From Ustilago trichophora (Eukaryota; Basidiomycota; Ustilaginomycetes; Ustilaginales; Ustilaginaceae), in the NCBI GenBank assembly GCA_900323505.1, contig OOIN01000027.1:1-64000 (forward strand): a DNA stretch of 64,000 nt, given 5' to 3'. How positions within the stretch are numbered: the first letter of the stretch is position 1; the number at the start of each line of letters is the position of its first letter. The notes under the pieces were generated by a model. The model saw nothing but the letters and a program-made list of their open reading frames with translations. It made no database searches and was not told where the DNA came from. Positions 19,570 to 29,391 of this stretch are shown here, piece after piece. The translations under genes were made by a program, and so were the position numbers.

Positions 19570-20357
19570 CCTGAGGTTGTCTTCCCTCCAAGATAATGGC
19601 TGCCTCCAAAAACCTTACGCATCTGTTAATAACCTTTCGTCTGCACACTTCCGTAGTCTCTCCTTCATGCTTTCTTTTCATCCAACATGTATTCATATTG
19701 GCCACTACGCTGCAGCACTGTCGACGAAGCAGATTGAGAGCTGTCTTCTATTGAATCCAAACAACGAGCATGTTGCAGACATACAGACTGTGTCGAACCT
19801 TTGCAGAGCTAAAGATTGATTTCCAGTGATGTCCGAACGGCCAATCTGCGTAATGTCAGAATCCAGCAATCAACGATTTTCAAGCAGCGTACCACCAATT
19901 CTGTGGGTCCATGGGCCAAAACCAAGGCTTTGCTGTATGCTCACTGGTCACGCGGATGCACAGCTCGAAGTGCCAAGGATGGCGGCGATGACATTGCCAG
20001 GCGTTCTTTCGTTTGACTGGTCGCAGGGCTGCCTACACGTCGCTTGTGTCCAAGGCGTCGATCGTGCAGAATATAGTTAGCTGCGCGAAAGGTTACATGG
20101 GCATGGTCGATTTTTTGCTGGGATACCACTGTCGCTCATGTTCACGAGATACCAGCCGGCATGGCAGTCAATCGCACCTCGCGGTGCCCCAGCCAACCTG
20201 CTCACACAACGAGACCGACATAGCCAGGGCATCAACGATATGTCCGGTCTATCTTATGGAGAAACAGTCATACTAGTCAGACGAAACAAGCACGCCCTCA
20301 AGACCTTCGAGGGAAAGATTCTATTCATTCGAGTCTTTGAATGATGTCAAGCTCGAG
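19570..20357. other. Convergent intergenic region, nothing seen
   Basis: Lies between the 3' ends of the transporter and the GH127 gene. Only short chance frames; no repeats or RNA genes recognised. Confidence 0.6.
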
Positions 20358-22358
20358 CTAGGGCTTGACGTGGAGCGATGTGCGCATCCTGCCCTTGGTT
20401 CCTGGCCTGTTGCATCGATAGTAGTAGGGGACAAAGACCAAGTCGCGTCCTTGTCCGGGCTCCTCATAGAAGCCAGGCAAATGTGTTTGCTCGAAGGCGG
20501 CTGCAAACCCGCTGTTGTCATCGACCTTGAGATTGTACCCTGATCTGGGCATCTCGAGCTTGATGACGCCATCTTGCCCAGGGGCACGCACACAAATCTT
20601 GGAAACAGCGCCAATATGCTCCACACAGAGATGCTTGAAGTGCTGTTCTTTCTCGGGGAGCTCATCGACCCAAGCATTGTCGACGTCCTCAATGCAATAG
20701 ATCAGTGGCCCGAAGGCCAAAGTGACACGACTAGGACCGGCGTCTGGATGAGACAGAAGGATGCGTGGCTTGATGTGGAAGCGGAGGTGGTACTCGCCTG
20801 TGCTAGTGATAGGAAGATAGCCGTGAACTAGCTCGGCACCACTGGCGGAAAATGTAAAGTCGGACTGGGCCCAGCCTGGTATATGGAGCCAGACAGTGGC
20901 CGACGGAGCAAGCTGCTCCACTCTGATCATCACTTCACCTTTGGTAGGGTACTTGGTCTCGATCTTGACCTTGTTGCCGAGATAGTCGATTTGGCCAGCA
21001 AAGATCTGGTGAATAGCTACGTCGGATTGTTTTCCCTTGATGGCACCAAAGAAGTAGCCTTGCAAGCAGCCAAAGGTGCGCATGACGTTGGGCGGGCAGC
21101 AGGCACATTCGAACCAGTCGAAGCGTTGGCAAGGCTCGTCGTGGGAGCTGGCCAGCTGATTGACATAAGTGAAAGCCCTTCCATCGACCGACATACCCGA
21201 GGTAATGCTGGAGTTGAACAAGACCCTTTCTGCAACATCAGCGACTTGGCCATCCAGCTTGTCGTGCAGAAGCCGATCGGCGAACATCAGCAAGCCGATA
21301 CCTGCGCAGGTCTCTGTGTAGCATCCGCCTTCATCCGTGCTGATGGGAAGCGAGTAAGGCAGGCTGAAGCCTTCCCACTGCTTGATACTGCCGATGCCGC
21401 CGGTGACATACATCTTGGTGCGAATCATATTTTCCCAGAGCCGCCTTGCCGCTGCTGCGAGACCGTCAAGCTGCTGTTGGGTTGTGAAGCGCGCGCTGTC
21501 CGGAGAGGCGACGAGGTCCTGTACTGCAGTAAGGAGGTACATGGCTCGGACTGAGTGACCCTCGATGGTGTCTTGCTCGGCGATAGGTTTGTGCGCCTGC
21601 ATATACCAGAAGCTGTAAGGTTTTGGCATCATGCCTGGGATGAGATGTTTATGCTCGCCTCGTCGGGCCTGTTCTTGCTTGTAGAATTGACCCTGGTTTT
21701 TGCCGCGCTCTGTGAGGAAGTAGGTGGCAAGCTGCAGACATTTGTCATAAGCCGTACGATGGTAGAGTCTGAGCAAAGCAAGCTCAACCTCGGGATGGCC
21801 TGGGTATCCGGCTAGCTTTCCAGCATCTGTGCCAAACACGGTGCAGCAGTAGTCAACAAAGCGCAGCATGACCTTGATGAGTCTGTGTGAGCCAGTTTGA
21901 GCCTGATACGCCAAGGCAGCTTCGATTAGATGACCAAAATTGTACAGCTCGTGCAAATCGCGAAGGTTGGACCAACGCTTCTCTGGTTGGTTGACGACAA
22001 AGTGAATGTTGAGATAGCCATCGGGCTGTTGGGCTGCCTCAATGAGCTCGACGAGGTATTCGATGTGAGTTTGGATCTGAGGATCCGGGTGGGACTGAAG
22101 ATGGTAGCAAGCGCCTTCGATCCACTTGGCCACATCCGACTCCCAGAAGAGGTGATCGGGAACGGGCCAGATGGTGGGCACTCGATCATAGTATGGGATG
22201 TGCTTGAGGTCGAAAGCATGGTATCTGCCCGTCTTGCGCAGCAGATCGAGCTGCACGGGGATGGTGACGGTGCGGGCTACCGACTGCCATCGCTCCCAGA
22301 AGGAGCCGCGCTCTAGAGAGGCATGGATGAACTTTTCTTGTGGGTAGTCGCCTGCCAT
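20358..22358 (-). CDS. GH127 beta-L-arabinofuranosidase-like enzyme, intracellular
   Basis: From the ATG at 22358 (MAGDYPQEKF) it is 666 residues, close to characterised GH127 enzymes. An upstream in-frame ATG at 22439 would add 27 residues. The (alpha/alpha)6 barrel has YVTGGIGS and then Glu329 of WEGFSLPY, the likely acid/base. A zinc/thiolate site is complete: Glu349 and Cys351 in YTETCAG, and Cys420-Cys421 in ECACCPPN, one of which is the expected nucleophile. In the family these enzymes remove beta-L-arabinofuranose, for example from hydroxyproline-linked arabinosides. No signal peptide is seen. It shares a divergent promoter with GH39 copy 2. Other GH127 activities remain possible. Confidence 0.9.
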   Translation of the reverse strand: MAGDYPQEKFIHASLERGSFWERWQSVARTVTIPVQLDLLRKTGRYHAFDLKHIPYYDRVPTIWPVPDHLFWESDVAKWIEGACYHLQSHPDPQIQTHIEYLVELIEAAQQPDGYLNIHFVVNQPEKRWSNLRDLHELYNFGHLIEAALAYQAQTGSHRLIKVMLRFVDYCCTVFGTDAGKLAGYPGHPEVELALLRLYHRTAYDKCLQLATYFLTERGKNQGQFYKQEQARRGEHKHLIPGMMPKPYSFWYMQAHKPIAEQDTIEGHSVRAMYLLTAVQDLVASPDSARFTTQQQLDGLAAAARRLWENMIRTKMYVTGGIGSIKQWEGFSLPYSLPISTDEGGCYTETCAGIGLLMFADRLLHDKLDGQVADVAERVLFNSSITSGMSVDGRAFTYVNQLASSHDEPCQRFDWFECACCPPNVMRTFGCLQGYFFGAIKGKQSDVAIHQIFAGQIDYLGNKVKIETKYPTKGEVMIRVEQLAPSATVWLHIPGWAQSDFTFSASGAELVHGYLPITSTGEYHLRFHIKPRILLSHPDAGPSRVTLAFGPLIYCIEDVDNAWVDELPEKEQHFKHLCVEHIGAVSKICVRAPGQDGVIKLEMPRSGYNLKVDDNSGFAAAFEQTHLPGFYEEPGQGRDLVFVPYYYRCNRPGTKGRMRTSLHVKP

Positions 22359-22890
22359 TGTTGAGGTGATCCAGTACAGTAGAGAAGAGCAGTTCAAAGC
22401 GCTTCGAAAGAACTGAATCCAACTGACTTTATTAACCATATAGGTACTGGAACAAAGTGCTACAGTAGTCTAGAGAGAGAAAGCTTTGTGTCGTGTGTCT
22501 GCGTTGTCACTCGGTTGCTCACACGCTGTTGCTCTGGGGACATGTCTGATTCCCCCGCATGTCCGGTAACGCGCTCCAAAGATTTCCGGCGGCCGCATTT
22601 TCTTTTTCTTTCTTTCTTTTTTTTTTTTTGAAAAAAAAATAATAATAATAAAGTTAAACAAAGAGCTCGGGAATCTTTCGGCAACGCGTCGGATATCCTG
22701 TAAGAATTACTTTGCCGGTGGCCTACGCGGCGAGCCTCGGCAAATTAGCCTCTTCTGCTTTCAAGCACAACCGGCAAATGTCTTCTCCTGCAATACTCAC
22801 ACTGTATCTTGACGATCTGCGTCGCACGTTTCTGATCTGCTCCTTCTTCCTCCCTTCAAGTTCTGAACATTTGCCTCGCCAGTGATCCAC

Positions 22891-22899
22891 CGGTTGCCG
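22891..22899 (-). promoter_or_regulatory. Candidate Zn2Cys6 site CGGCAACCG (GH127/GH39 promoter)
   Basis: CGGTTGCCG on the plus strand, identical to the other two sites when read on the minus strand. Four further CGGCAA half-sites lie within 215 bp. Confidence 0.55.
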
Positions 22900-23295
22900 A
22901 AATCTGTCTAAACGTCGGACTGTATTAAGCTGTATGAAGCCCCTAACCGCCTACCTTAGCTGCCCGCTGCGATCACGGCAATCTGCTCTTCTCCGGCTTT
23001 CTCGAACAGCAAACATCATGTGCTCACCAAAAGGATTCACACAGAGTCTTGTAGTATTGGTGCGAGTTTTGCATTGCGCAAGAGAGCTGCTGGTTGCGTT
23101 TAGTGCACGAGTAACTACTGTACTAGATTTTAGATCTCCGGCGCGCTTTCCATCTGTGGGGCTCCACTCGCCTAGCGAACATCCAGAGCCAGACTTCGCT
23201 ACCCTCCAGTCTGTGCTTCATGTTTTCAAGACGTCCCAGTCAATGGTATGATCGATGCTGGAGAAGCGAGCACTTTTCTTTGAGCCTTTCATGCA

Positions 23296-23302
23296 TATAA
23301 AT
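23296..23302 (+). promoter_or_regulatory. TATA box of GH39 copy 2
   Basis: TATAAAT lies 75 bp upstream of the ATG at 23371, the expected spacing. Confidence 0.6.
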
Positions 23303-23370
23303 ATCCTGCTTGGAGTCGCCTTGGCAACCCAAAATGTACCTTCGAGCCTTCTCTCTTACCTGCCTCGACA

Positions 23371-24750
23371 ATGAAGACCAACCCAATGCACCTGCTTGCT
23401 ACTGCGGCCACCGCGGCCGTGGTTGCAAATGCCTCCCCCCTTGCCAAGAGAGCTTCAGACACTACAACCGTTCATCTCAACCATTGCTCTGGTACACCTC
23501 AGCACTTTGCGCAGGGCGTTCTGTACGGCGTTAACGGCACAAATCCCCCTCAGTCGTACATCATCGACCTCGGAGTCAACTACCTCTCCGAAGGTGGTGC
23601 GCAGATTGACTCTCAGCCATCCGGCTACGCTGCGAGCATGGTCTCCTACCAACGTAGGTTCAACCAGCTTCTAGGAGCTTACCAGCGCATGCGTGAGGTC
23701 GGAGGTGTTACGATCGCCAAGATGGCGGATCTGTACGGTGCCGACGAGACCACGCTAAGCTCCTTCGTGTGGCCGGGCGACAATGGTGACTGGACCAAAT
23801 GGGACGCCTTCGTGCAGCAATTCATCTCGGACATCAAGGCCAACGGTATGACTGCACCGTATGTCTTGCAGTTGGAGCCATGGAACGAGCCTGACATCAA
23901 CTTTGGTGGTCGCCCACAGTCGCAATTCAACGAACTCTGGCGCAGAACCACCGTCGCCCTCCGCAACGCTTTTGGTCCGAACTCGGGTAACTACCTGCCC
24001 ATTGTCGGTCCTAGTACTGCAGGCAACCCCGGCTACAACAACGACTGGTGGAACAGCTGGCTGTCCTCGATCCAATCCAACGGTGGCATCGCGGTGCAGC
24101 CCGATGTTTATAACTGGCACATGGAGGGCGGCCTTCCTAATGACCCAATTCCTCCGGCACAAGCCCTTCCTGCGTACGTGCAGAACTATGGCCTCACCAC
24201 CGGCATTGGCGTCCAGAACAACGAGTTTGGTATTCGAGAGCAGCAGGTACCCGGATGGGCAGCCTGGTTCCACGCCCGCTACGAGCGTCTCAAGTTCAAC
24301 GCATTGCGCGGCAATTGGGCTGGTGGTGCGGCTCTGCTTGATAGCCTGGCCGACCTTCTGATCAAGCACTCAGACGGCTCGTACTCGACAACGGGCGAGT
24401 ATCAGACTTATAGGTACTACAAGCTTATGAACGGAGCGCCTTGCGATACCGACTCAGGATCTAGCATCGATTCGTACGCTGTTGCTGCAACCAACAACGT
24501 CACTGCTTTAGTTGGTAGCCAAAACTTTGCTGGCACCTGGAATGTCAATTTTCAGAATATCAACTCCTACTTTGGCAGCGCTACTCAGCTTAGAGCTGAC
24601 CTTGTCTTCCTACCATACAGCAACGGCGACGTCGTCACAGGTTGGGCAACCAACTCCACAAAAACGATTGCTGTGACCAACAATGCGGCTACAGTCTCAT
24701 TCAATGTTGAAAACGGCAAAGATGCCTACGCGGTACGATTGCACACTTGA
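23371..24750 (+). CDS. Secreted GH39-like glycoside hydrolase (clan GH-A), copy 2
   Basis: 459 residues, single exon. Residues 1-21 are a signal peptide, and LAKR (24-27) is a likely Kex2-type processing site. The barrel carries EPWNEPD with acid/base Glu173 and VQNNEFG with nucleophile Glu285. YLSEGGAQID and the AWFHARYERLKFNALRGNW segment align with copy 1 at 11496-12908, so these are diverged paralogues. Both are secreted, unlike the GH31 and GH127 enzymes between them, which suggests they act first on the extracellular polymer. It is divergent from GH127 across a promoter rich in CGGCAA. Assignment to GH39 rather than another clan GH-A family rests on motif spacing only. Confidence 0.8.
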   Translation: MKTNPMHLLATAATAAVVANASPLAKRASDTTTVHLNHCSGTPQHFAQGVLYGVNGTNPPQSYIIDLGVNYLSEGGAQIDSQPSGYAASMVSYQRRFNQLLGAYQRMREVGGVTIAKMADLYGADETTLSSFVWPGDNGDWTKWDAFVQQFISDIKANGMTAPYVLQLEPWNEPDINFGGRPQSQFNELWRRTTVALRNAFGPNSGNYLPIVGPSTAGNPGYNNDWWNSWLSSIQSNGGIAVQPDVYNWHMEGGLPNDPIPPAQALPAYVQNYGLTTGIGVQNNEFGIREQQVPGWAAWFHARYERLKFNALRGNWAGGAALLDSLADLLIKHSDGSYSTTGEYQTYRYYKLMNGAPCDTDSGSSIDSYAVAATNNVTALVGSQNFAGTWNVNFQNINSYFGSATQLRADLVFLPYSNGDVVTGWATNSTKTIAVTNNAATVSFNVENGKDAYAVRLHT

Positions 24751-25019
24751 AGAGCTGTCATGATCTTTGTCGGTGGCGCTTGGACCGTATATCATTCCAA
24801 ATTTTCACACAAGCGGGAAGGGTGGGAATCATAGGACAAGTTGCTTGCGATTGTAATTAGCTAAGCTTGATGCGCCTAAAACAGAAAACAGGAGTTGACC
24901 TTCAGAAACACCGAAAAGCCCAAGTCAGGATGAGCACAAGCACACACAAAAGAGCAGGGGAAGAACTCACTTGTCTTGTGAAGCTTGGCTTTCCTCCTTT
25001 ATAAAGGATGCAACTTACT
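24751..25019. other. 3' flank of GH39 copy 2, nothing seen
   Basis: Short AT-moderate stretch with no coding or repeat signal before the repeat island begins. Confidence 0.5.
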
Positions 25020-25137
25020 CATATCGCAAAAAAAAAAAAAAAAAAAAAAACGTCGGGAAGCCACCCTCGAAGCCAGCCAGATCGGGGGTGGCTTCAAGGG
25101 TGGCTTCGCGAAGGATTTTTCCTTTCTTTAGGATGTG
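25020..25137. mobile_element. Foldback element, family A (diverged)
   Basis: Left end CATATCGC followed by a 23-A run, then a GAAGCCACCC/GGGTGGCTTC inverted core, and right end TTAGGATGTG. It shares the core and ends of the better-preserved copies at 25933, 26830 and 27513. Confidence 0.55.
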
Positions 25138-25484
25138 ACTGACGTGGATGTGGTGTTGGACAATAAGGATATGGGCATGGTGAATCGACTTCGCAAGGCC
25201 GTTAATGAAGCTCAACGGGGTTCCCGAGCTTGAGGGTGTGCAGAAAGGACTTGTGGCGACCGCGAGGACGTCTACTTGAGCGCACAAAGGCCGAATTGAG
25301 CAAGTGAGACCGGAAACATCGAAAACGGTCGAAAGGAGGTTGCGAGAACCCAAGTGGTGAGCAGCCAGCCCTTGATGTGGTGTGATGATGCTGAAGCACC
25401 TGGTCGCAGTCATGAGTGTCAAATGCGTTGAGAAGCACTCTCTTTCAAGACCAGTGGTGGGTGGCGTAATTTTACTTTTTTCAT

Positions 25485-25860
25485 CAGGATATGAATGAAA
25501 AAAAATGCAAATCATATCCTGAAAAACGTGGAATTACGACAGCAAAGCCACCCCCGACGCCACCTTGGGTGGTGAATGCACGACGCAAGCCGTAAGCCAA
25601 ACCCGATTGGTTGGCAGACTCAATATGCCACCTTGGGTGGCTTTCAGAGTGGCACAAATGAGAAGCCACCTTAGCACCTAGATCGGGGGTGCTTGCGGGG
25701 TGGCTGCTCGGTGAAGCCATTCGGGTGGTTGCGAGGGTGGTTCCCAGGACCAACTTTTCCTTTTTTACAACATGAATCACAAATCATGAATACAATCGGG
25801 GGGTGGCTTCGGCGGGTGGCTGCGAGGTGGATTAATCCATCTTTTACGATTGTGGCCACT
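25485..25860. mobile_element. Degenerate or nested family A foldback elements
   Basis: Several GCCACC and GGTGGC blocks, CATATCCTGAAAA and TTTTCCTTTTTTAC ends and CATGAATCACAAATCATGAA motifs are interleaved, suggesting overlapping or rearranged copies. Boundaries are approximate. Confidence 0.5.
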
Positions 25861-25932
25861 CACGTTGACGGGAATGGCCCATACCAGAGCCATCAGAGAA
25901 TCAGCGATACAAAATTTGCACGCTTTTGTATT

Positions 25933-26120
25933 CACATCGTGAAAAAAGGAAAAATCCGTCACGAAGCCACCCGCCGAAGCCACCCCCGATCAGCTGGCTT
26001 ATTGTGAAGCCACCCTAGGTGGCTACCAAACCCACCCGGGGTGGCTTTGCAGGAAGCCAGCCAATTGGGGGTGGCTTCAAGGGTGGCTTCATGACGGATT
26101 TTTCCTTTTTTTACGATGTG
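25933..26120. mobile_element. Foldback/MITE-like element, family A, 188 bp
   Basis: Terminal inverted repeats start CACATCGTGAAAAAAGGA on the left and CACATCGTAAAAAAAGGA when the right end is read inverted, and pairing continues through AAAATCCGTCA. The interior is packed with GCCACCC on the left and GGGTGGC on the right, so almost the whole element folds back on itself. It encodes nothing, so a non-autonomous mobile element is the likeliest reading. Confidence 0.7.
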
Positions 26121-26179
26121 CACATTCCTACTTGAAACTTTTTGAACATTTTTTGGAAAAATTGTATCTGTGATTCTTT

Positions 26180-27415
26180 GATCGGCCTGACTCTGTTATG
26201 GGCCACTCCCGTTATATGAATCCAGAGTTCAACAGTGTCAAATTATGCGTGTCTTCTGCACATGTGTGATATGATCTCATTTGCGTGCTTACGTGACAGG
26301 CCCGTTGATGGGCCAGTCACGTTAGTTATCCTTAACGGAAGTGGCCCATAACAGAGTCAGGCCCATTAAAGAATCAGCAATACAAAATATGCACACTTTT
26401 GTATTCCTACTTAAAATTTTTCGAACACTTTGGGGAAAAATTGTATTTGTGATTCTTTGATCGGCCTGACTCTGTTATGGGCCACTCCCATTATTTGAGA
26501 ACATCGGATTGGCATTCACTGATTTGAGACCCATCCGAAAAAACCGCCCGATGTGGTTTAGTGGTCGTACTTTACGTTTACTTAATGTGACTGGCCCATT
26601 AAGGGGTCAGGCCCATTAGTGGGTCACCAATCCATTTTTTGCGAAAAGTGTTCAAAAGATTTGAAGCTGAAATACAAAAGCTCCTCAATATTGTATTAGT
26701 GACCCACAAATGGGCCTGACCCGTTGATAGGCCAAGCACGTTACTCACAGCAAATGAAAAGAAAAGAATTCGTGACAAAACCGCCCTTCGAAGGTACCAC
26801 CGCTTGTCAGTTTGTCTTCAAGAGGAACTCACTTCGTAAAAAAAGGAAAAATCCGTCATGAAGCCACCCTTGAAGCCACCCCGGGTGGGTTTGGTAGCCA
26901 CCTAGGGTGGCTTCACAGAAAGCAGGCTGATCGGGGGTGGCTTCAAGGGTGGCTTCGTGACAGTTTTCTCCTTTTTTCACGATGTGACTCATAACGTGAG
27001 TGGCCCATAACAGAATTAGGCCCATCAAAGAGTCATAAACAAGTGTTCCCCGAAAGTTCAAGAAATCACAAATTTCAAGTGATATACAAAAGCATGCATG
27101 TTATGTAACGTGACTGGCCCATAACAGAGTCAGGCCCATCAAAGAATCACAAATACTATTTTTCCCTAAAGAGTATGGATACAAAAGCATCCATATTTTG
27201 TCTCGCTGATCTTTTGATGGGCCTGACTCTTACATATCAAACATTATGATTTGTACACATTCATAACTAACGTGACTGGCCCATTAACGGGTCAGGCCCA
27301 TTAGTGGGTCAGCACTACAATTTTGGCGAAAAGTGTTCAAAAGGTTTGAAGCTGAAATACAAAAGCTCCTCAAATTTGTATTAGTGACCCACAAATGGGC
27401 CAGTCCCGTTATCTT
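26180..27415. repeat. Family B inverted repeats (GGCCCATAACAGAGTCAGGCCC type)
   Basis: At least six units built from TGGCCCATAACAGAGTCAGG or TGGCCCATTAACGGGTCAGG and their inverse, flanking AT-rich spacers (for example 26335-26495, 26590-26745, 27109-27240, 27268-27412). The two units at 26590 and 27268 share a nearly identical spacer of over 60 bp, so they are recent duplicates. Family A elements are inserted among them. No protein is encoded. Confidence 0.65.
26830..26986. mobile_element. Foldback element, family A, 157 bp
   Basis: Left end CACTTCGTAAAAAAAGGAAA and right end TTTTTTCACGATGTG are inverted relatives, with the same GCCACCC/GGGTGGC core as the 188-bp copy. Confidence 0.65.
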
Positions 27416-27512
27416 CAAAAAAGGAAAAACGCCAACACCCCGGGTGGCATCGCAACGAACCCAGCTGCGAAACCACCCCCGATCAGCTGACTTTCTGCGA
27501 AGCCGGCCAAGT

Positions 27513-27602
27513 CACATCGTAAAAAAAGGAAAAGTCCGTCGCGAAGCCACCCTCGAAGCCACCCCGGGTGGATTTGTTGATTTTTATTTTTTTCACGATG
27601 TG
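27513..27602. mobile_element. Foldback element, family A, 90 bp internally deleted
   Basis: Left end CACATCGTAAAAAAAGGAAA and right end TTTTTTTCACGATGTG are retained. The right half of the GC-rich core is missing, consistent with an internal deletion. Confidence 0.6.
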
Positions 27603-27735
27603 ACTAGTCCTGTTGTGAGGGGTTCAGCTTCGTGTCGGATCTTTGGGGTTACAAAGTGCTCTTCGATATTCCGATTGTCATACATAGTCAATTCTAGCAA
27701 TACAAACAATCCGACAAACCAATCACATGAATCGC

Positions 27736-29391
27736 TCAGAGTTCCTTCTCAAGGCTTTTTCTGTCGCTGTGAGATGAAGCAGAGACTGTCTGCGCAGCGC
27801 CATCTACCTGTGCTTCGTCCAAGTCCGCAGCCACGGTGGAGTCGGGGCTCGGGTACGCCACGCGCCAAATGCTGAACGCGGGAGTGTCAAAGATCTGCTT
27901 AATCTCCTCGAGCGATCGACCAGTTGTATCGGGGATGCAGAGGAAAACAAAACTAACACCAAAGACACAAATGACGGCGAAGAAGGCGAACGCTCCCCAT
28001 CGGTTGAAAGCCACAAGCATGGAGCTGGTAGCGCGCGAGCAGCCAAAGTAAAGCAGCCAGTGCCATGCCATGAAGAAACCATAAGTGAGGCCGCGAACCC
28101 GCGTCTCAAAGAGCTCGGCAGACAAGAGGTAGGGCAAAGAGAACCAACCGATGGACCATGCGACGGCATGGAAGTAGATGGCGACGATGGCGAGACGAGA
28201 GGCATTGGTGAGCGTCTTGGATGCCTCGATCTGGGCTGCCGTATAGCCGTTGGTGGCACCGAGGTAAGCACCGACAATAGCAAGCGTGATGATCTGCATG
28301 ATCACGCCCGTGATCAATGAGCGTCGCCGCCCGATAAAGTCAACAACGAAGAAGGCAACCAGCACGGTCGAGGTGAATTTGACAACGCCGTAGAGGCCGG
28401 TGGCGAGCAGCTTAGTGGTGTCGCCTGTGATTCCGAGATAAGAGAAGATGGTGGGGCTGTACTGCGTGATCGAGTTGGCACCGCTCCATTGTCCGAAGAG
28501 ATGAGCAGCGGTGAGGATCCAGAAACGTCGGCGCGAGTTGGCGGTGGCAAAGACCTCCTTGGTGAGCTGCCACATGCTGGCACCTCTGGATGCGTGCTTC
28601 TCCTCAAGTACGCCGCGCTGCATCATTTCGAATTCTTGCGCAATGTAGGGGTGAGATGCGTCGAGGTTGCGGAAGCTAGAGAGGTTGTCGAGCGCTTGCT
28701 CATCCCTGCCACTGTTCAGCAGCCATCTAGGAGACTCGATGCAGAAAAGGGAGCCGATCAGCCAGATGAAAGCCGGGATGAGCTGCATGAAGGTGCAAAG
28801 CCGCCATTGCAAGGAAGAATTGTTGGACTGGTGATGCTGGGAAGCGTAGGCAAAGAAGAAACCGAATACAACACCCAGCTGCTGGCACGCAGCGTACTGA
28901 AGAACAGCAAGACCTCGGATGCAGTTGGGAGCGATTTCGGCAATGTAGACCGACGGCATGACGGTGGTAGCGCCGATTCCGATACCACCGATGAATCGAG
29001 ATGCGTACAAAGCACCAATGCTGCCGTTGGAACACGCTTGACCGACGACTCCGGCCATGTAGATCAGAGTAAAGATTCGAAGAGACCAGAGTCGACCGTA
29101 CATTTGGTTGAGCTTGATGCTGGCAAAGGCGCCTGGAACAGCACCTGCAGTTGCGATGGCGATGACCCAGCCTTTGACGTTGGCTTCGGCGGTCTTGGTG
29201 AGGGTGGTCCAGCCAAACTCTTTGCGGAAGGAATTCATGGTAACGACGGAGGCGATATTGCCCTCGTCGATACCTTTGGCTACACCAGCAAAGGCGACGA
29301 TAAGTACGCTGTAGATGATTTGCCAATTGAAGATCTCGCGAGGGCTTTGCTTGATGGCTTTCGCCGTCTTCTGGATCATAGTCTCGGTCAT
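27736..29391 (-). CDS. MFS sugar-porter family transporter (quinate/hexose permease type)
   Basis: The ATG at 29391 (MTETMIQKT) gives 551 residues; the longer frame starts at a non-ATG codon. Twelve hydrophobic segments are visible. Sugar-porter signatures include a TM1 segment ending in KGIDEGNIA, MYGRLWSLR after TM2, SRFIGGIGIGATTVMPSVYI, IESPRWLL, DFIGRRRSL and the C-terminal PDTTGRSLEEI. These fit the SP family, nearer the quinate/hexose/pentose permeases than the MAL-type transporter at 17854. It is divergent from the aldolase gene with 1.26 kb between them. It probably imports a monosaccharide or sugar acid released by the secreted enzymes; the substrate is not readable from sequence. 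Confidence 0.88.
   Translation of the reverse strand: MTETMIQKTAKAIKQSPREIFNWQIIYSVLIVAFAGVAKGIDEGNIASVVTMNSFRKEFGWTTLTKTAEANVKGWVIAIATAGAVPGAFASIKLNQMYGRLWSLRIFTLIYMAGVVGQACSNGSIGALYASRFIGGIGIGATTVMPSVYIAEIAPNCIRGLAVLQYAACQQLGVVFGFFFAYASQHHQSNNSSLQWRLCTFMQLIPAFIWLIGSLFCIESPRWLLNSGRDEQALDNLSSFRNLDASHPYIAQEFEMMQRGVLEEKHASRGASMWQLTKEVFATANSRRRFWILTAAHLFGQWSGANSITQYSPTIFSYLGITGDTTKLLATGLYGVVKFTSTVLVAFFVVDFIGRRRSLITGVIMQIITLAIVGAYLGATNGYTAAQIEASKTLTNASRLAIVAIYFHAVAWSIGWFSLPYLLSAELFETRVRGLTYGFFMAWHWLLYFGCSRATSSMLVAFNRWGAFAFFAVICVFGVSFVFLCIPDTTGRSLEEIKQIFDTPAFSIWRVAYPSPDSTVAADLDEAQVDGAAQTVSASSHSDRKSLEKEL

Larger units (their letters stand above)
22359..23370. other. Divergent promoter region GH127 / GH39 copy 2
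   Basis: No gene. Five CGGCAA/TTGCCG sites sit within 221 bp (22679, 22712, 22738, 22772, 22894), the densest set in the window. The last is part of CGGTTGCCG, the reverse complement of CGGCAACCG. A T-rich run followed by an AAT-rich run is near 22601-22653. Confidence 0.65.

Noticed and set aside
25015..27875. Short open frames across the repeat island (for example 25484-25780 minus, 27333-27875 plus)
   Set aside because: They translate the inverted repeats and poly-A/T tracts, with no protein family features.
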